This document shows, in pieces, positions 1-7,566 of a DNA stretch of 12,091 nucleotides. The notes beneath the pieces were generated by a model, which saw only the letters and a program-made list of their open reading frames with translations, was not told where the DNA came from and ran no database searches. The translations under genes were made by a program, and so were the position numbers. This DNA is from STC-74 sp031423995 (GTDB lineage Bacteria > Patescibacteriota > Gracilibacteria > BD1-5 > UBA2023): contig JANPGO010000117.1 in the NCBI GenBank assembly GCA_031423995.1, forward strand, positions 1 to 12,091, given 5' to 3'. Position 1 is the first letter of the stretch, and every line of letters starts with the position of its first letter.

Positions 1-374
1 CTTTTCTTTTTTATCCTAGATCCTTCGCTTCGCTCAGGATGACGGGTACGATTCCATTTTCCGAGGGCAACCTGCTTCGACTCCGCGCTACTCGAACAGA
101 GGATGATATCATACTGCGAGAGATCGAAACTCCTGAATGCAAATGGTCGGAGGAATCCAGCGAGCTTGTGATGCGTATTGAAGTACGGCACCTTTTGGAG
201 CCAGCTTGTATATACTTTTCTTCATTCGAGCATCGGATGTTCCATGTAGCACACGCTCGTATAGATATCCGCCTCAGGGAAAATCTCGAGGAGGTGGGAT
301 ATGACAAGTTCCGCTCATCAGAAGTCGATGAGCCAGTCACAGACGATGGCGATGCGTTTAGATTGAGTATTCAT
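1..374 (-). CDS. GT4-type glycosyltransferase, N-terminal part (runs off the window)
   Basis: With TGA read as Gly this frame is open from the ATG at 374 to the window edge (124 codons). It begins MNTQSKRIAIVCDWLIDFGG, the first beta strand and glycine-rich loop of GT-B fold, GT4-type transferases; the Gly-Gly pair is encoded by TGA TGA. Further along are a paired-aromatic region and SSSAESK (about residues 99-105), which in this family comes shortly before the conserved HTPxRY segment. By family it should move a sugar from a nucleotide donor onto a growing surface glycan at the cytoplasmic side of the membrane. From about residue 111 the protein is encoded by a dispersed palindromic repeat (RHPERSEGSR), so it either carries an in-frame insertion or is broken just outside the window. 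It overlaps the upstream membrane-protein gene by 17 bp, which suggests translational coupling. Confidence 0.82.
15..44 (-). repeat. Dispersed palindromic repeat inside the glycosyltransferase frame
   Basis: This short GC-rich element has ATCCT/AGGAT ends around a TTCGCTTCGCTC core. On the minus strand it encodes HPERSEGSR in the transferase frame. From general knowledge, very similar sequence recurs as a dispersed repeat in many bacterial genomes, so these residues look repeat-derived and not part of the ancestral protein. Its left limit is uncertain because the window ends nearby. Confidence 0.6.
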
Positions 375-576
375 TGAATGCAAATAAACAGATTCATAGC
401 AGGATACACATAGTACCAAGAGAAAGAATAGATATAGTTGTACCGAGTTCTGTTTGGATCAAGGATAGAAAAGTTCTTTTGTAGAGAAAACTACTAATTT
501 TCTTATGAAAAAAAACTATTCCTATGCCGAATAATGATATAATGAGAGCCATAATTTTGTGTACGTAATATTGCAT
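358..576 (-). CDS. Small two-helix membrane protein
   Basis: This is a 72-residue reading frame with one in-frame TGA (Gly61), ending in TAA. It has two hydrophobic segments, about residues 8-23 and 46-66, separated by a basic linker (HKK, YKR), which predicts a short hairpin in the inner membrane. No family is recognised. The gene follows directly on the 29-bp repeat at 577-605 and its end overlaps the start of the glycosyltransferase by 17 bp. The same order, membrane protein then transferase, recurs at 1744-2289, so it may be a partner of the transferase; that is inference from position only. A later ATG at codon 9 is an alternative start. The overlap and its place after the repeat make it a likely real gene. 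Confidence 0.6.
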
Positions 577-605
577 ATTCTATTGTTTTCCTCTCATTAT
601 TCAAT
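577..605 (-). repeat. 29-bp direct repeat, copy 1
   Basis: These 29 bases are identical to 2320-2348 and in the same orientation. On the minus strand both copies contain AATAAT followed by GAGAGG and lie just before a small membrane-protein gene that leads into a glycosyltransferase start. The copy may hold a promoter -10 or ribosome-binding element, or mark the edge of a duplication. Confidence 0.8.
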
Positions 606-611
606 CAAGAA

Positions 612-748
612 TTACTTCCAAATTTTTGTCATATCTTCGAACAATTGGATATACCCCTTTTCAAATATCTTATTTTTACTTGGTGTATGAAACCAGGTTT
701 TTAATCTAGATATTCTCCGTCAGCTTGATAAAGGCAATCAGTAGAAAT
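612..748 (-). pseudogene. Possible C-terminal remnant of a lost gene
   Basis: Between the lipoprotein stop and the 29-bp repeat, one minus-strand frame is open without a start codon and ends in TAA at 612-614. Its last residues, FEKGYIQLFEDMTKIWK, look like an ordinary helical protein terminus, and TGA occurs in it as Gly. It may be the 3' end of the transferase whose first 20 codons survive at 1688-1750, with the lipoprotein gene replacing the middle. An open run this short is weak evidence; the alternative is plain intergenic DNA. Confidence 0.27.
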
Positions 749-1657
749 TTAGTCTTCTTCTTTATTTACCAGTGCTTCGTTTCGTATAAATTGCTTTAGC
801 TCTTTTATTTGGTTAAGAAGTTCAGTTATTCTAGGATTCAAAGTTGCTTCATCAAAGATGATATATACTTTCTCTCATCCATTATTGTGTACTATGAGCC
901 TTATACCCTCCCAGTCAGGAGGAGGCGGAGCTACACTCAGTTCAGATAATGCTCCATCTCAGATTCAGCTTATGAGTTTCATCCACTTTTCTGAACTCAG
1001 GGATCATGAGAAATGTATGGGAGTAGGGGGCTGAGTATCCGTATTTGTATTAAAATTTAAAATAACTTTATCATATTGGATGAGATCAGGAGTAATCGTA
1101 ATCTCATCTTTGCAATTCGGACAAGATAATCACATCATTACTACGAGTCGTATTTCACTTATCCCCGATTCCAATCCTGAAGAAATTCCATTTTTATATA
1201 TGTCTTTTAGTATTTTCCTGGCAGGTTCGACAGTAGGAATGATATCAAGCGTTTCGTTATATTTGATGGTCTTAGATCCAGTGCCATAAGTAAGAGTGAT
1301 ATATTCTTCAGGACTATCAGCACAACTTGGACACCATGTTGCGGGATACTCTGGAAGCTTATCGAACTCTTCAAGATTTATAGATGATATGAGCTTATCC
1401 CAAACATCTTGTGTAGTTGTACCACTATGTATCGAATAAGGAAAAGATTCCCTTTTGATATAAGATTCCTTTGTAATGTTGAGTTGTTTTATACGCAGTG
1501 TTACTACTCACCATTCTACTTGAGTGATATCAGGTAGTTCACTTAGTGACCGTATATCTATTGGGGGAGTTGGAGTTAGTTTCACTGCTGCATCTTCTCA
1601 TCCGAGAAAGTTGCAGGATGTGAGAAAGGGAATAGTAAGGAAGAGGAAGTATTTCAT
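749..1657 (-). CDS. Lipoprotein with two CxxC motifs, function unknown
   Basis: With TGA as Gly this is a 302-residue protein with seven UGA-Gly codons, ending in TAA. The N-terminus is a classic lipoprotein signal: MK, a hydrophobic run, then the lipobox LTSC with the lipidated cysteine at residue 15, followed by a short Gly/Pro/Thr-rich linker. It should be anchored to the outer face of the membrane. The mature part has two CxxC pairs, WCPSC (C109, C112) and SCPNC (C179, C182), which could bind metal or form disulfides. WCPSC resembles a thioredoxin active site, but no thioredoxin fold is evident around it. An in-frame ATG at 1681 is an alternative start adding eight residues; 1657 was chosen because it gives the cleaner signal peptide. 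It lies just behind a truncated glycosyltransferase start and is likely co-transcribed with 1744-2289. No family was recognised. Confidence 0.78.
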
Positions 1658-1687
1658 AAAGAAAAATGTTAATCTGACCATGAAAAG

Positions 1688-1750
1688 TTATAATTGTCCG
1701 AAGTCGATCAGCCAGTCAGTGACGATGGAGATGCGCTTAGGTGTTATCAT
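1688..1750 (-). pseudogene. Truncated glycosyltransferase start (20 codons)
   Basis: The ATG at 1750 opens MITPKRISIVTDWLIDFGQL and then stops at TAA. The first 18 residues match the start of the transferase at 1-374 (KRIAIVCDWLIDFG) in protein and DNA, and similarity ends abruptly after the first Gly of the loop. It is therefore the 5' stub of a second GT4 gene. It overlaps the preceding membrane-protein gene by 7 bp, and the possible upstream lipoprotein start (1681) lies 6 bp past its stop, so it could still act as a short translated leader for that gene. Confidence 0.72.
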
Positions 1751-2289
1751 AATTCCTTCATACTACTTTTTAGAGCTTCTTTATATTCTAATAGAATTTT
1801 TTTATAGATATCATCTGAATCTTCTAATAATCATCACAGGTTAATTTTAATATTTTGATTTCAGTTAAGTATAGTGATTCATAAGAATTTCCATAATATT
1901 TGTGATTCTCTTTCTTTTTCCGTCTCAATGTGTATAGATTTCGTATCTGCCTTTCAAGGATTTTTAATAAGTTCTATGTGAACTATGTCGCTAAAATATA
2001 TAATCTGCTCATCATAAGTTCAATAGTATATTATTTTTTCTCCAGGAAAAATTTCAATAGCAAGAGGATTAATAAGTCTTTTATAAAAAATAGGTAATAC
2101 TGTTATTATAATCAACAAATAACCAATTATTCATATATACGTTATGACTAACGAACTAGAATCATCTACAATTGCCATAAAATTTTCATCATAGTAGTAT
2201 CAGTACAGACTAATACAAGGTAATGATAATAATGCGAATATTAAAATTATACTTAATGATTGACTATAGTTATATTGCGTTGTAAACAT
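1744..2289 (-). CDS. Two-helix membrane protein with C-terminal soluble domain
   Basis: This 181-residue frame contains nine UGA-Gly codons and ends in TAA. Two membrane segments are visible (about 12-30 and 47-69), joined by a short acidic loop. They are followed by a soluble part of about 110 residues, from INPLAIEIFPGEKIIYY through the IIYFSDIVHIELIK strands to a final charged helix. Two helices followed by a strand-rich domain and a terminal helix resembles bacterial PH-like membrane proteins; this is a structural guess, not a family match. AAGGA directly before the ATG is too close to be a normal ribosome-binding site. The gene overlaps the truncated glycosyltransferase start by 7 bp and follows the second 29-bp repeat, mirroring 358-576. 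Confidence 0.72.
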
Positions 2290-2319
2290 GTCCTTTGTGC
2301 TATCTGTAATATTATCTAA

Positions 2320-2348
2320 ATTCTATTGTTTTCCTCTCATTATTCAAT
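2320..2348 (-). repeat. 29-bp direct repeat, copy 2
   Basis: This is an exact copy of 577-605, 1743 bp away. It lies in the divergent gap between the minus-strand membrane-protein gene (start 2289) and the plus-strand glycosyltransferase (start 2360). It could contain promoter elements; on the minus strand TTGTTT stands 18 bp before an AATAAT box. Confidence 0.8.
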
Positions 2349-2359
2349 ATTCTTTTCGT

Positions 2360-3613
2360 ATGAAACAACAGGAAGACGGATTATGAAAATCCTCAGTCAC
2401 TTCGTGACAGCTCCTTTCAGAAAGGAGCCTACCGAAAATCGCCATTCTCCATGATGCATTTCTTTATCGTGGAGGAGGGGAGCGACTCGTGACACTGATG
2501 GCGAAGTCTCTCGATGCAGATTTGATAACTGGATTCTTGAGTGAAGGGAGCTTCGATCCTCGAGAGCTCGGATTTACGGGGAAAATGATCGCACTTGGGA
2601 AGCCAGTTTTCGCCAAGGGGATGCGTCATCTGATTCTCAAGTGGAGATTCTTCTGGAATGCACGGATCCTTCGAGAATATGATATTGTGATATTTTCTGG
2701 AGATTGTCTCGGGGCACTCAGGCATGTCAGGAACGATGCAAAGAAAGTATATTACTGTCATACACCGCCAAGATATCTCTATGATATGCGGGAAAAGTAT
2801 CTTGCTGGTTTATTTTTTCTGGTTCGACCGATTTTCCATCTCGCATTCATATTTTTTGCATTTGTTTATGAGAAAAACCTCAGAAGATTCGATCACATTT
2901 TCACGAACTCGAAGAATGTGCAGAAGCGGCTCAAAGATTTCACGGGATATGATTCAGAGATCATCTATCCACCCACGGATACAGGGAAATTTATACCCAC
3001 CTCTCCCCAACCCTCTCCTAAAGGAGAGGGAGCTCAGGTATCGTCTCACTTTTCTGAAGGAGAAGGGGCTAGGAGATGAGGTAGGTACTTCCTTTCCTTC
3101 GCTCGTCTCTCTCCACCGAAGCGAGTCGACCTCATTGTCGAAGTATTTCTCCAGATTCCTGATCAGAATCTCATTTTCTGCTATGGGAAAAATGATCCTA
3201 TGAAGGAGGCAATATTGAAGAAAATCGAGTGAAGGAAAAATATCATCGCACTCGAGTCACCGAATGATACAGATCTCATCGCACTCATTCAGGGTGCAAC
3301 AGCGACGATCTATATTCCTGTGGATGAAGATTTCGGCATGTCACCGGTTGAGTCGATGGCCTGTGGGACACCAGTTATCTGATCGGACGAATGAGGACTT
3401 CGTGAGACGGTGATCGATGGAGAGACAGGAAAGCTCGTAGAGATTATGAATTATGAATTATGAATTATGAATTTGAAACAGATAATCCAGAAAACATCGA
3501 AAGAAGAGTGGGAAAGCATGCGTGATGCATGTATCGCACGCGCACAGGAATTCTCACTCGAGCAATTCACCGAGCTCCTTCATAAAAAAATACATATTTC
3601 TTGAACTGATTAA
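2360..3613 (+). CDS. GT4 glycosyltransferase carrying three in-frame repeat insertions
   Basis: This is a 417-residue GT-B fold transferase once its eight TGA codons are read as Gly. Visible in order are KIAILHDAFLYRGGGERLV (N-domain glycine loop), HTPPRYLYD (134-142), FTNSKNVQKRL, IIYPPTDTGKF, GRYFLSFARLSPPKRVDLIV at the start of the C-domain, and DEDFGMSPVESMACGTPVIG, whose E323-x7-E331 pair is the donor-binding motif of retaining GT4 enzymes. It should add a sugar, possibly mannose given the nearby manC, to a surface polysaccharide in the cytoplasm. Three segments are foreign: a 25-residue N-terminal extension from a two-hairpin repeat, 28 residues (214-241) from an 84-bp palindromic element between the two domains, and a heptamer array near residues 362-371. 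The frame survives all three and the catalytic motifs are intact, so it is probably functional. The ATG at 2360 is the only in-frame start before the conserved region. Confidence 0.88.
2391..2430 (+). repeat. Two-hairpin dispersed repeat at the 5' end of the glycosyltransferase
   Basis: There are two adjacent perfect hairpins: GTCAC-TTC-GTGAC (2396-2408) and GCTCCTTT-CAG-AAAGGAGC (2410-2428). The element is translated as part of the N-terminal extension of the downstream transferase and sits where the original start codon would be expected. Elements of this type recur in other bacterial genomes (general knowledge). The second hairpin is stable enough to affect early translation. Confidence 0.68.
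2999..3082 (+). repeat. 84-bp palindromic element inserted in frame
   Basis: The left arm (CCTCTCCCCAACCCTCTCC) and right arm (GGAGAAGGGGCTAGGAGATG) are imperfect inverted repeats, and the left half holds its own 9-bp palindrome, CCCTCTCCT/AGGAGAGGG. It adds exactly 28 codons (TSPQPSPKGEGA ... GEGARRG) between the N- and C-domains of the glycosyltransferase, one of them TGA. It looks like a miniature mobile or REP-type element kept in frame. Its limits are estimated from where family similarity resumes. Confidence 0.7.
3443..3470 (+). repeat. Heptamer tandem repeat (ATTATGA)x4
   Basis: Four perfect ATTATGA units lie inside the glycosyltransferase frame and are translated IMNYELGIMN, with one TGA read as Gly. 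They fall in a variable surface loop after the DGETGKL segment, before the C-terminal helices. Being a 28-bp array, a gain or loss of one unit would shift the frame, so this could be a phase-variable site. Confidence 0.85.
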
Positions 3614-3661
3614 GATTCTCCATACACTTCGTATACTAATACACACTTTATTAGAAACCTT

Positions 3662-4153
3662 ATGTTTTCTTCTTTTTGCCTCTTCTCGTCAGTTGATGGG
3701 TGTGTCATGAGTCACGGAGTTCCTGTTGTCTGAGCAACTCTAACGAGATTCCGTCAGTCTGCATGGTTCGATGCCGATGGTCAAAAATCTGATACAACGG
3801 TTACAGATACACATGGAAATTTCCATTTTGACGCAATCTTTCCTTCTTTTGGATTTGGCCGTATTCTCGCATTTCTTCCTCATGAACCAGTGATTTCACA
3901 GAAGATTGTTGTACTTGTCGACGGGAAGGAATATATCCTCTGGCAACATTCGAAACATAACTACAACAACAATTGAGAGCTCGCACTTCTGGATAAGGAG
4001 ACATTTCTATACGTTCAACGGCCGATTCAGCTCTCATGCGCTCTTGAACATCCTGAGAAGCGACATGAGCCATATGAGGTCTACGGGATCGGTGAAATAG
4101 TCCCACTTGAATCGTCATCGAATAATCCTCTTTTTCCATCAGTTCTCGTCTAG
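3662..4153 (+). CDS. DUF6795-like beta-sandwich protein
   Basis: This 163-residue protein has two UGA-Gly codons and ends in TAG. It begins MFSSFCLFSSVDGCVMSHGV and continues PVVGATLTR, DTTVTDTHGNFHF and ILWQHSKHNYNNNGEL. The order of a short hydrophobic start, G-x-V-x-x-x-G-x-P-V-x-G-A, T-V-T-D-x-x-G-x-F-x-F and a final K-x-x-Y-x-x-N-x-E-L matches what is known of DUF6795, a carboxypeptidase-regulatory-like (transthyretin-like) beta-sandwich family of unknown function. No convincing signal peptide is seen. The start is fixed by the in-frame stop of the preceding gene; the first ATG after it is 3662. It sits between two polysaccharide-synthesis genes and 48 bp after the glycosyltransferase, so a role in surface or extracellular polysaccharide handling is possible but not shown. 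Confidence 0.75.
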
Positions 4154-4161
4154 TTTTTCCC

Positions 4162-4188
4162 TTGAAAAATCTCTAGAAAAGCTACAAT
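4162..4188 (+). promoter_or_regulatory. Candidate promoter for manC
   Basis: TTGAAA (4162-4167) and TACAAT (4183-4188) are separated by 15 bp, 27 bp before the manC ATG. The spacer is shorter than ideal. It follows the stop of the preceding gene, so manC-wecG may be transcribed separately. Confidence 0.4.
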
Positions 4189-4215
4189 CTCTGTTAATTG
4201 ATTATTGTTCAAATT

Positions 4216-5559
4216 ATGGCACTCAAAGTTCTCATCCTCGCAGGCGGTAGTGGTACACGTCTCTGGCCACTCTCTCGTAAATATTATCCGAAGCAGTTCC
4301 TCAAAATGCAGGAATTTTCAGGGGAATCATTCTTTGAGAAAGCAATGAAGCGAGCACTTCTCGTGACGTCACTTGAGAATATTTTTGTCGTCACCAACAA
4401 GGACTACAAGTTCCACTGTATGAATCAGGGAAACATTCAAGAGGGAAATATTCTCGTCGAACCGATGGCAAAAAACACACTGGCAGCGATCCTCCTCGGG
4501 ATGGAGTCTGCCGAGAGCGATGATATATTTCTCACGCTTTCCTCTGATCACATCATGCGAGACGAAGATGTCTTCGCTCAACTCGTGGAAGAGGCACTTC
4601 CTGCTGCAACAGAGAGTATTATCACCTTCGGGATCAAACCAACTCGTCCACACACAGGCTACGGATATATCCGATTTGAACACGGGAATTCTACACCGTA
4701 TCAAGTTCTCCAGTTCAAGGAAAAACCCGATGAGGCTACAGCGAAACAGTATGTTCAGGATGGGTATTATTGGAACTCTGGGATTTTTCTCTTCTCGAAG
4801 CAGGTATTTCTCGACGAGCTCCAGAAGGGGAATCCTGATTATTACAACCTCATACAAGATGGCGTCATAGCTCACTTCGAGTCGCTTCCTGATCTCTCGA
4901 TCGACTATGGACTCCTCGAGAAGACCAAGAATATCAAGATCGTTCCACTTGATCTCTACTGGAATGACCTCTGAGGATTTGAAGCCTTCGATGAATACTT
5001 CCATGAGCAGAATACTCCCTCCGATGCGATCGAAATCCAGTCTTCTGGAAATAGAGTGATCCATGATAGAGAAAAAGTGGTTGCACTCATCGGAGTAGAT
5101 GATCTCATCGTCGTCGATACTCCCGACGCCCTTCTGATCGCGAAGAAATGACAGACGCAGGAAGTCAAAAAAGTCCTCACAGAACTGAAGTCTCTCGGGA
5201 AGACACAATCTGATTTCGGTATGACGGTCTACAGGCCGTGGGGAAGCTATACTATTGTTGACGGAGGAGAAGGATTCAAGACCAAGCGACTCTCTGTCCT
5301 TCCAGGAAAGAAGCTCTCGAGTCAGATGCACTATCATCGATCAGAGCACTGGGTTGTCGTGAGCGGAACGGCGAAAGTCACACTCAATGATACGGAGATC
5401 ATCCTCGCAAAAGGAGAATCAACCCATATTCCGATAGGTACCAAGCATCGACTCGAAAATATCGGTAAGCTCCCACTCCACATCATCGAGAGTCAGATCG
5501 GTGACTACCTCGAGGAGGATGATATCATACGATTTGATGATGATTTCGGTCGAAAATAA
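4216..5559 (+). CDS. manC: Mannose-1-phosphate guanylyltransferase / mannose-6-phosphate isomerase
   Basis: This is a 447-residue bifunctional type II enzyme. The N-terminal nucleotidyltransferase domain has LAGGSGTRLWPLSR...PKQ (10-27), the SSDH segment, and FKEKP (167-171). The C-terminal cupin isomerase domain starts near RPWGSY and contains QMHYHRSEHW (370-379) with the metal-binding histidines. It makes GDP-mannose from mannose-1-phosphate and GTP, and interconverts mannose-6-phosphate and fructose-6-phosphate, feeding mannose-containing polysaccharide. Two in-frame TGA codons are decisive for the genetic code: residue 253 in WNDL-G-GF, where the family has W-x-D-x-G, and residue 312 in AKK-G-QTQEVK, where it has a conserved Gly. 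Under the standard code the gene would break into pieces. The start at 4216 (MALKVLILAGG) fits the family; the upstream TTG at 4198 is unnecessary. wecG begins 3 bp after its stop. Confidence 0.96.
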
Positions 5560-5562
5560 GCT

Positions 5563-6369
5563 ATGCAATTCCTCTGACTCTACATCTATACGGGAAAATA
5601 CAGGGAATTTCTTGAACTCCTGAAATCACCTCAGAAAAAGACACTTGTCTTCACTCCCAATCCTGAGATCCTCTTGCGGGCTTCGAAGGATCAGAAATTT
5701 CTCGAGATACTGAGGCAGGCGGACTATCTGACTCCTGATGCCAATGGGCTCTATGTCTGAGCTCAGATGCAAGAGGGGAAGTCATTTTTGCTCGCTTGAT
5801 TCAAGGCATTTTTCTCGAAGAAATTGCTCGAGAAGAAATATGGGGAGCTCATTTCTGGAAGCAATCTCACGAAGGATCTCATCGACCATGCTCAGAGAAT
5901 AGGTAAGAAGATCCTCATGATCGATAATTATCGTATCGGAGAACCAGAGAATCCATTCGAGATACGGAAGAAGGAAATCCAGGCAATGCTTCCTGAGCTC
6001 TTTGCTACTCGATTCCCAGAACTTCAAGTACAGATCATCTTTGATACTGAGAATTCAGTAGAAGAAATAGCTCAGATTATCCAGAAGGAAAATATTTCCT
6101 ATGTTTTTTCGTGTATTGGGATGAAGACACAAGAACAACGACTTCTAGAAATATTTGCACATATTCCAGAAGTTTTCCCTGTCGTCTGACTCGGAGTGGG
6201 GTCATCGTTCGATTATCTCCTCGGACTCCAGAAACGTGCACCCATACTGATCCAGAAACTCGGACTCGAGTGGCTCTATCGTCTCATACTCGAACCGCGG
6301 AAGCGCTGGAAACGTATCTGGGATGCTGTGGTAGAGTTCCCGAGGATGGTGAAGAGGTATAATAAATAG
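5563..6369 (+). CDS. WecG/TagA/CpsF family glycosyltransferase (GT26)
   Basis: This 268-residue cytoplasmic transferase has four UGA-Gly codons and ends in TAG. Recognisable family segments are VFTPNPEILLRASKDQKF near the start, the LRQADYLTPDANGLYVGAQM acidic/Gly region, ELISGSNLTKDL, then VVGLGVGSSFDYLLG and QKRAPILIQKLGLEWLYRL with EPRKRWKR at the end. In this family the enzyme adds an N-acetylhexosamine-type sugar (ManNAc or ManNAcA) to a lipid-linked sugar in the synthesis of teichoic acid linkage units, enterobacterial common antigen or capsule; which acceptor is used here cannot be told. It starts 3 bp after manC, so the two are one transcription unit. The N-terminus is slightly short of the usual family start. 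It confirms this stretch as a surface-polysaccharide locus. Confidence 0.9.
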
Positions 6370-6635
6370 GAGATCCTCATTCAGAATACAGACTTCTCAG
6401 TAGATTCCCGTCAGATGTGAATCTATCCATCCTACAGATAACTCGACTCACTATGAATACCAAAAAAACAGCATGGCCCAAAAAGAATGGGATCAGAAAA
6501 ATCATCCTCATGAGAACAGGGAGGTTGACAGATACAATTCCTCAGAATACTCTCGAAATAACAGATCCTATTTTTCCCAAGTCGCTGGCAGAAAGAGTGA
6601 TCTCTTATTTTAAGGAAAGATAGTCCAGAGCCTTC
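6370..6635 (+). other. Unresolved gap with small candidate frames
   Basis: This 266-bp gap lies between convergent genes. Several frames are open on the plus strand. The most gene-like is 6473-6613, 46 codons starting MAQKEWDQKNHPHENREVDR, polar and rich in Asn, Tyr and Ser, ending in TAA. A second is 6417-6623 with a GTG start (68 codons), or from the ATG at 6453. Neither has a ribosome-binding site or recognised relatives, and the frames overlap, so at most one is real. No clear terminator hairpin was found. Confidence 0.25.
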
Positions 6636-7541
6636 TTAGTCATAATGTTCGTACTCAGAGACCATATGGATACTATTTTTTTGTATTGAGATGAGAGCAG
6701 AGACTCAATCAAAGCCCACTTTTATTACTCGTATCACATAGTTATCGTAGAAGATATCTGCGTCAGGGTTTTTACTCTCATTGGCAAAATTGTTCCAATG
6801 ATAGAATTTTGACACTCGTGGTGTCGAGAGTACGAGATTGATCCAACTCGGGTCATTCCCATTATCGGCCATCTCATGGCCACCACCTTTATGGGTAAGG
6901 GTAAGATCAAAGACAGTGATAGTTTCTCCATTTTTTATCTCTAGTGTCTGTGTATCGGGGTTTTCAAGCGATTCTAGTGGAATACGAGTATCTCTCACTT
7001 CTAGGATTACTCCCTCACCATCACTCTCGATATGTATTGCTTGTATTGCCAGGTATTCGAACGTCGTAGAGTCTCCGTTGTACAGAGTATCAGAGTGAAT
7101 TACATCCCCTTTCGAAAAAGTGAGCATTACAAAAGATTCTTCTGTACCATCTTCCATTATTTTGTGTCCCATCGGGGTATTCTTTATACCAATATCACCA
7201 ATAGTTACGGTCTCATCTCTTCTAATTGTTATTCTTCGAGGAGCGGTATTCAACATAACTTCTAGTGTCACTGATTCACCATTCCGGTCTACATCCTTTG
7301 TATGTATGAGATACCGATCATAGACAAAATCCACAGGCTCGTCTCCTCGGGGGCTCATGACATGTTTCTCCAATTTTTCTTCTCATGGAGCCTGGAGCTC
7401 GATCGACGCAAAATACACTTCATCACCATCTCCACCATCTGTGGACATCAATAATTGATGCTCACCGCCGGTGTTTGTGATGGTTAAGGTTTCAAAATGT
7501 ACGGTCTCCCCGGCTTTTATTGTAAGGGTTTGAGTATTCAT
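6636..7541 (-). CDS. Protein with three tandem beta-rich repeats, function unknown
   Basis: This 301-residue protein begins MNTQTLTIKAGETVHFETL, has two UGA-Gly codons and ends in TAA. It consists of three diverged copies of one domain at about 5-95, 104-182 and 199-286. Each opens with T-L-x-I-x-x-G-E-T-(V/I)-x-(F/V)-x-x-L-x-(I/L)-(T/K), then a Gly-His patch (TGGEH, PMGHK, GGGHE), an acidic loop and a strand, and closes with a Tyr-containing strand plus I-x-x-x-x-V/I-x-x-x-G-E-x-V-x-L-E-V. This should fold as three beta-sandwich-like modules. No signal peptide or membrane segment is visible, so it may be cytoplasmic or use an unrecognised export route. It starts 48 bp after the obg stop on the same strand and may be co-transcribed. 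No known family was recognised. Confidence 0.82.
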
Positions 7542-7566
7542 AAAAGTGTATGATTATTTGTACGTA

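Noticed and set aside
39..377. Plus-strand open frame of 112 codons
   Set aside because: It is the complement of the minus-strand glycosyltransferase, which has clear GT4 features.
1080..1844. Plus-strand open frames of 69 and 106 codons
   Set aside because: They run opposite the lipoprotein and the glycosyltransferase stub, lack family features and are interrupted.
2360..2434. Intrinsic terminator between the 29-bp repeat and the glycosyltransferase
   Set aside because: The hairpins have no T-run and lie after the only usable start codon, inside the reading frame.
3077..3079. TGA as a premature stop making the glycosyltransferase a pseudogene
   Set aside because: The frame continues with all C-domain motifs, and seven other TGA in the same gene behave as Gly.
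3443..3470. CRISPR-like repeat array
   Set aside because: The units are 7 bp, contiguous and without spacers; no cas genes are present.
4369..5337. Long minus-strand open frame of 322 codons
   Set aside because: It lies wholly opposite manC, whose family motifs are unmistakable; it has no recognisable protein features and is an antisense shadow.
5221..5559. Separate cupin-type mannose-6-phosphate isomerase gene
   Set aside because: Reading TGA as Gly joins it in frame to the nucleotidyltransferase part; it is the C-terminal domain of ManC.
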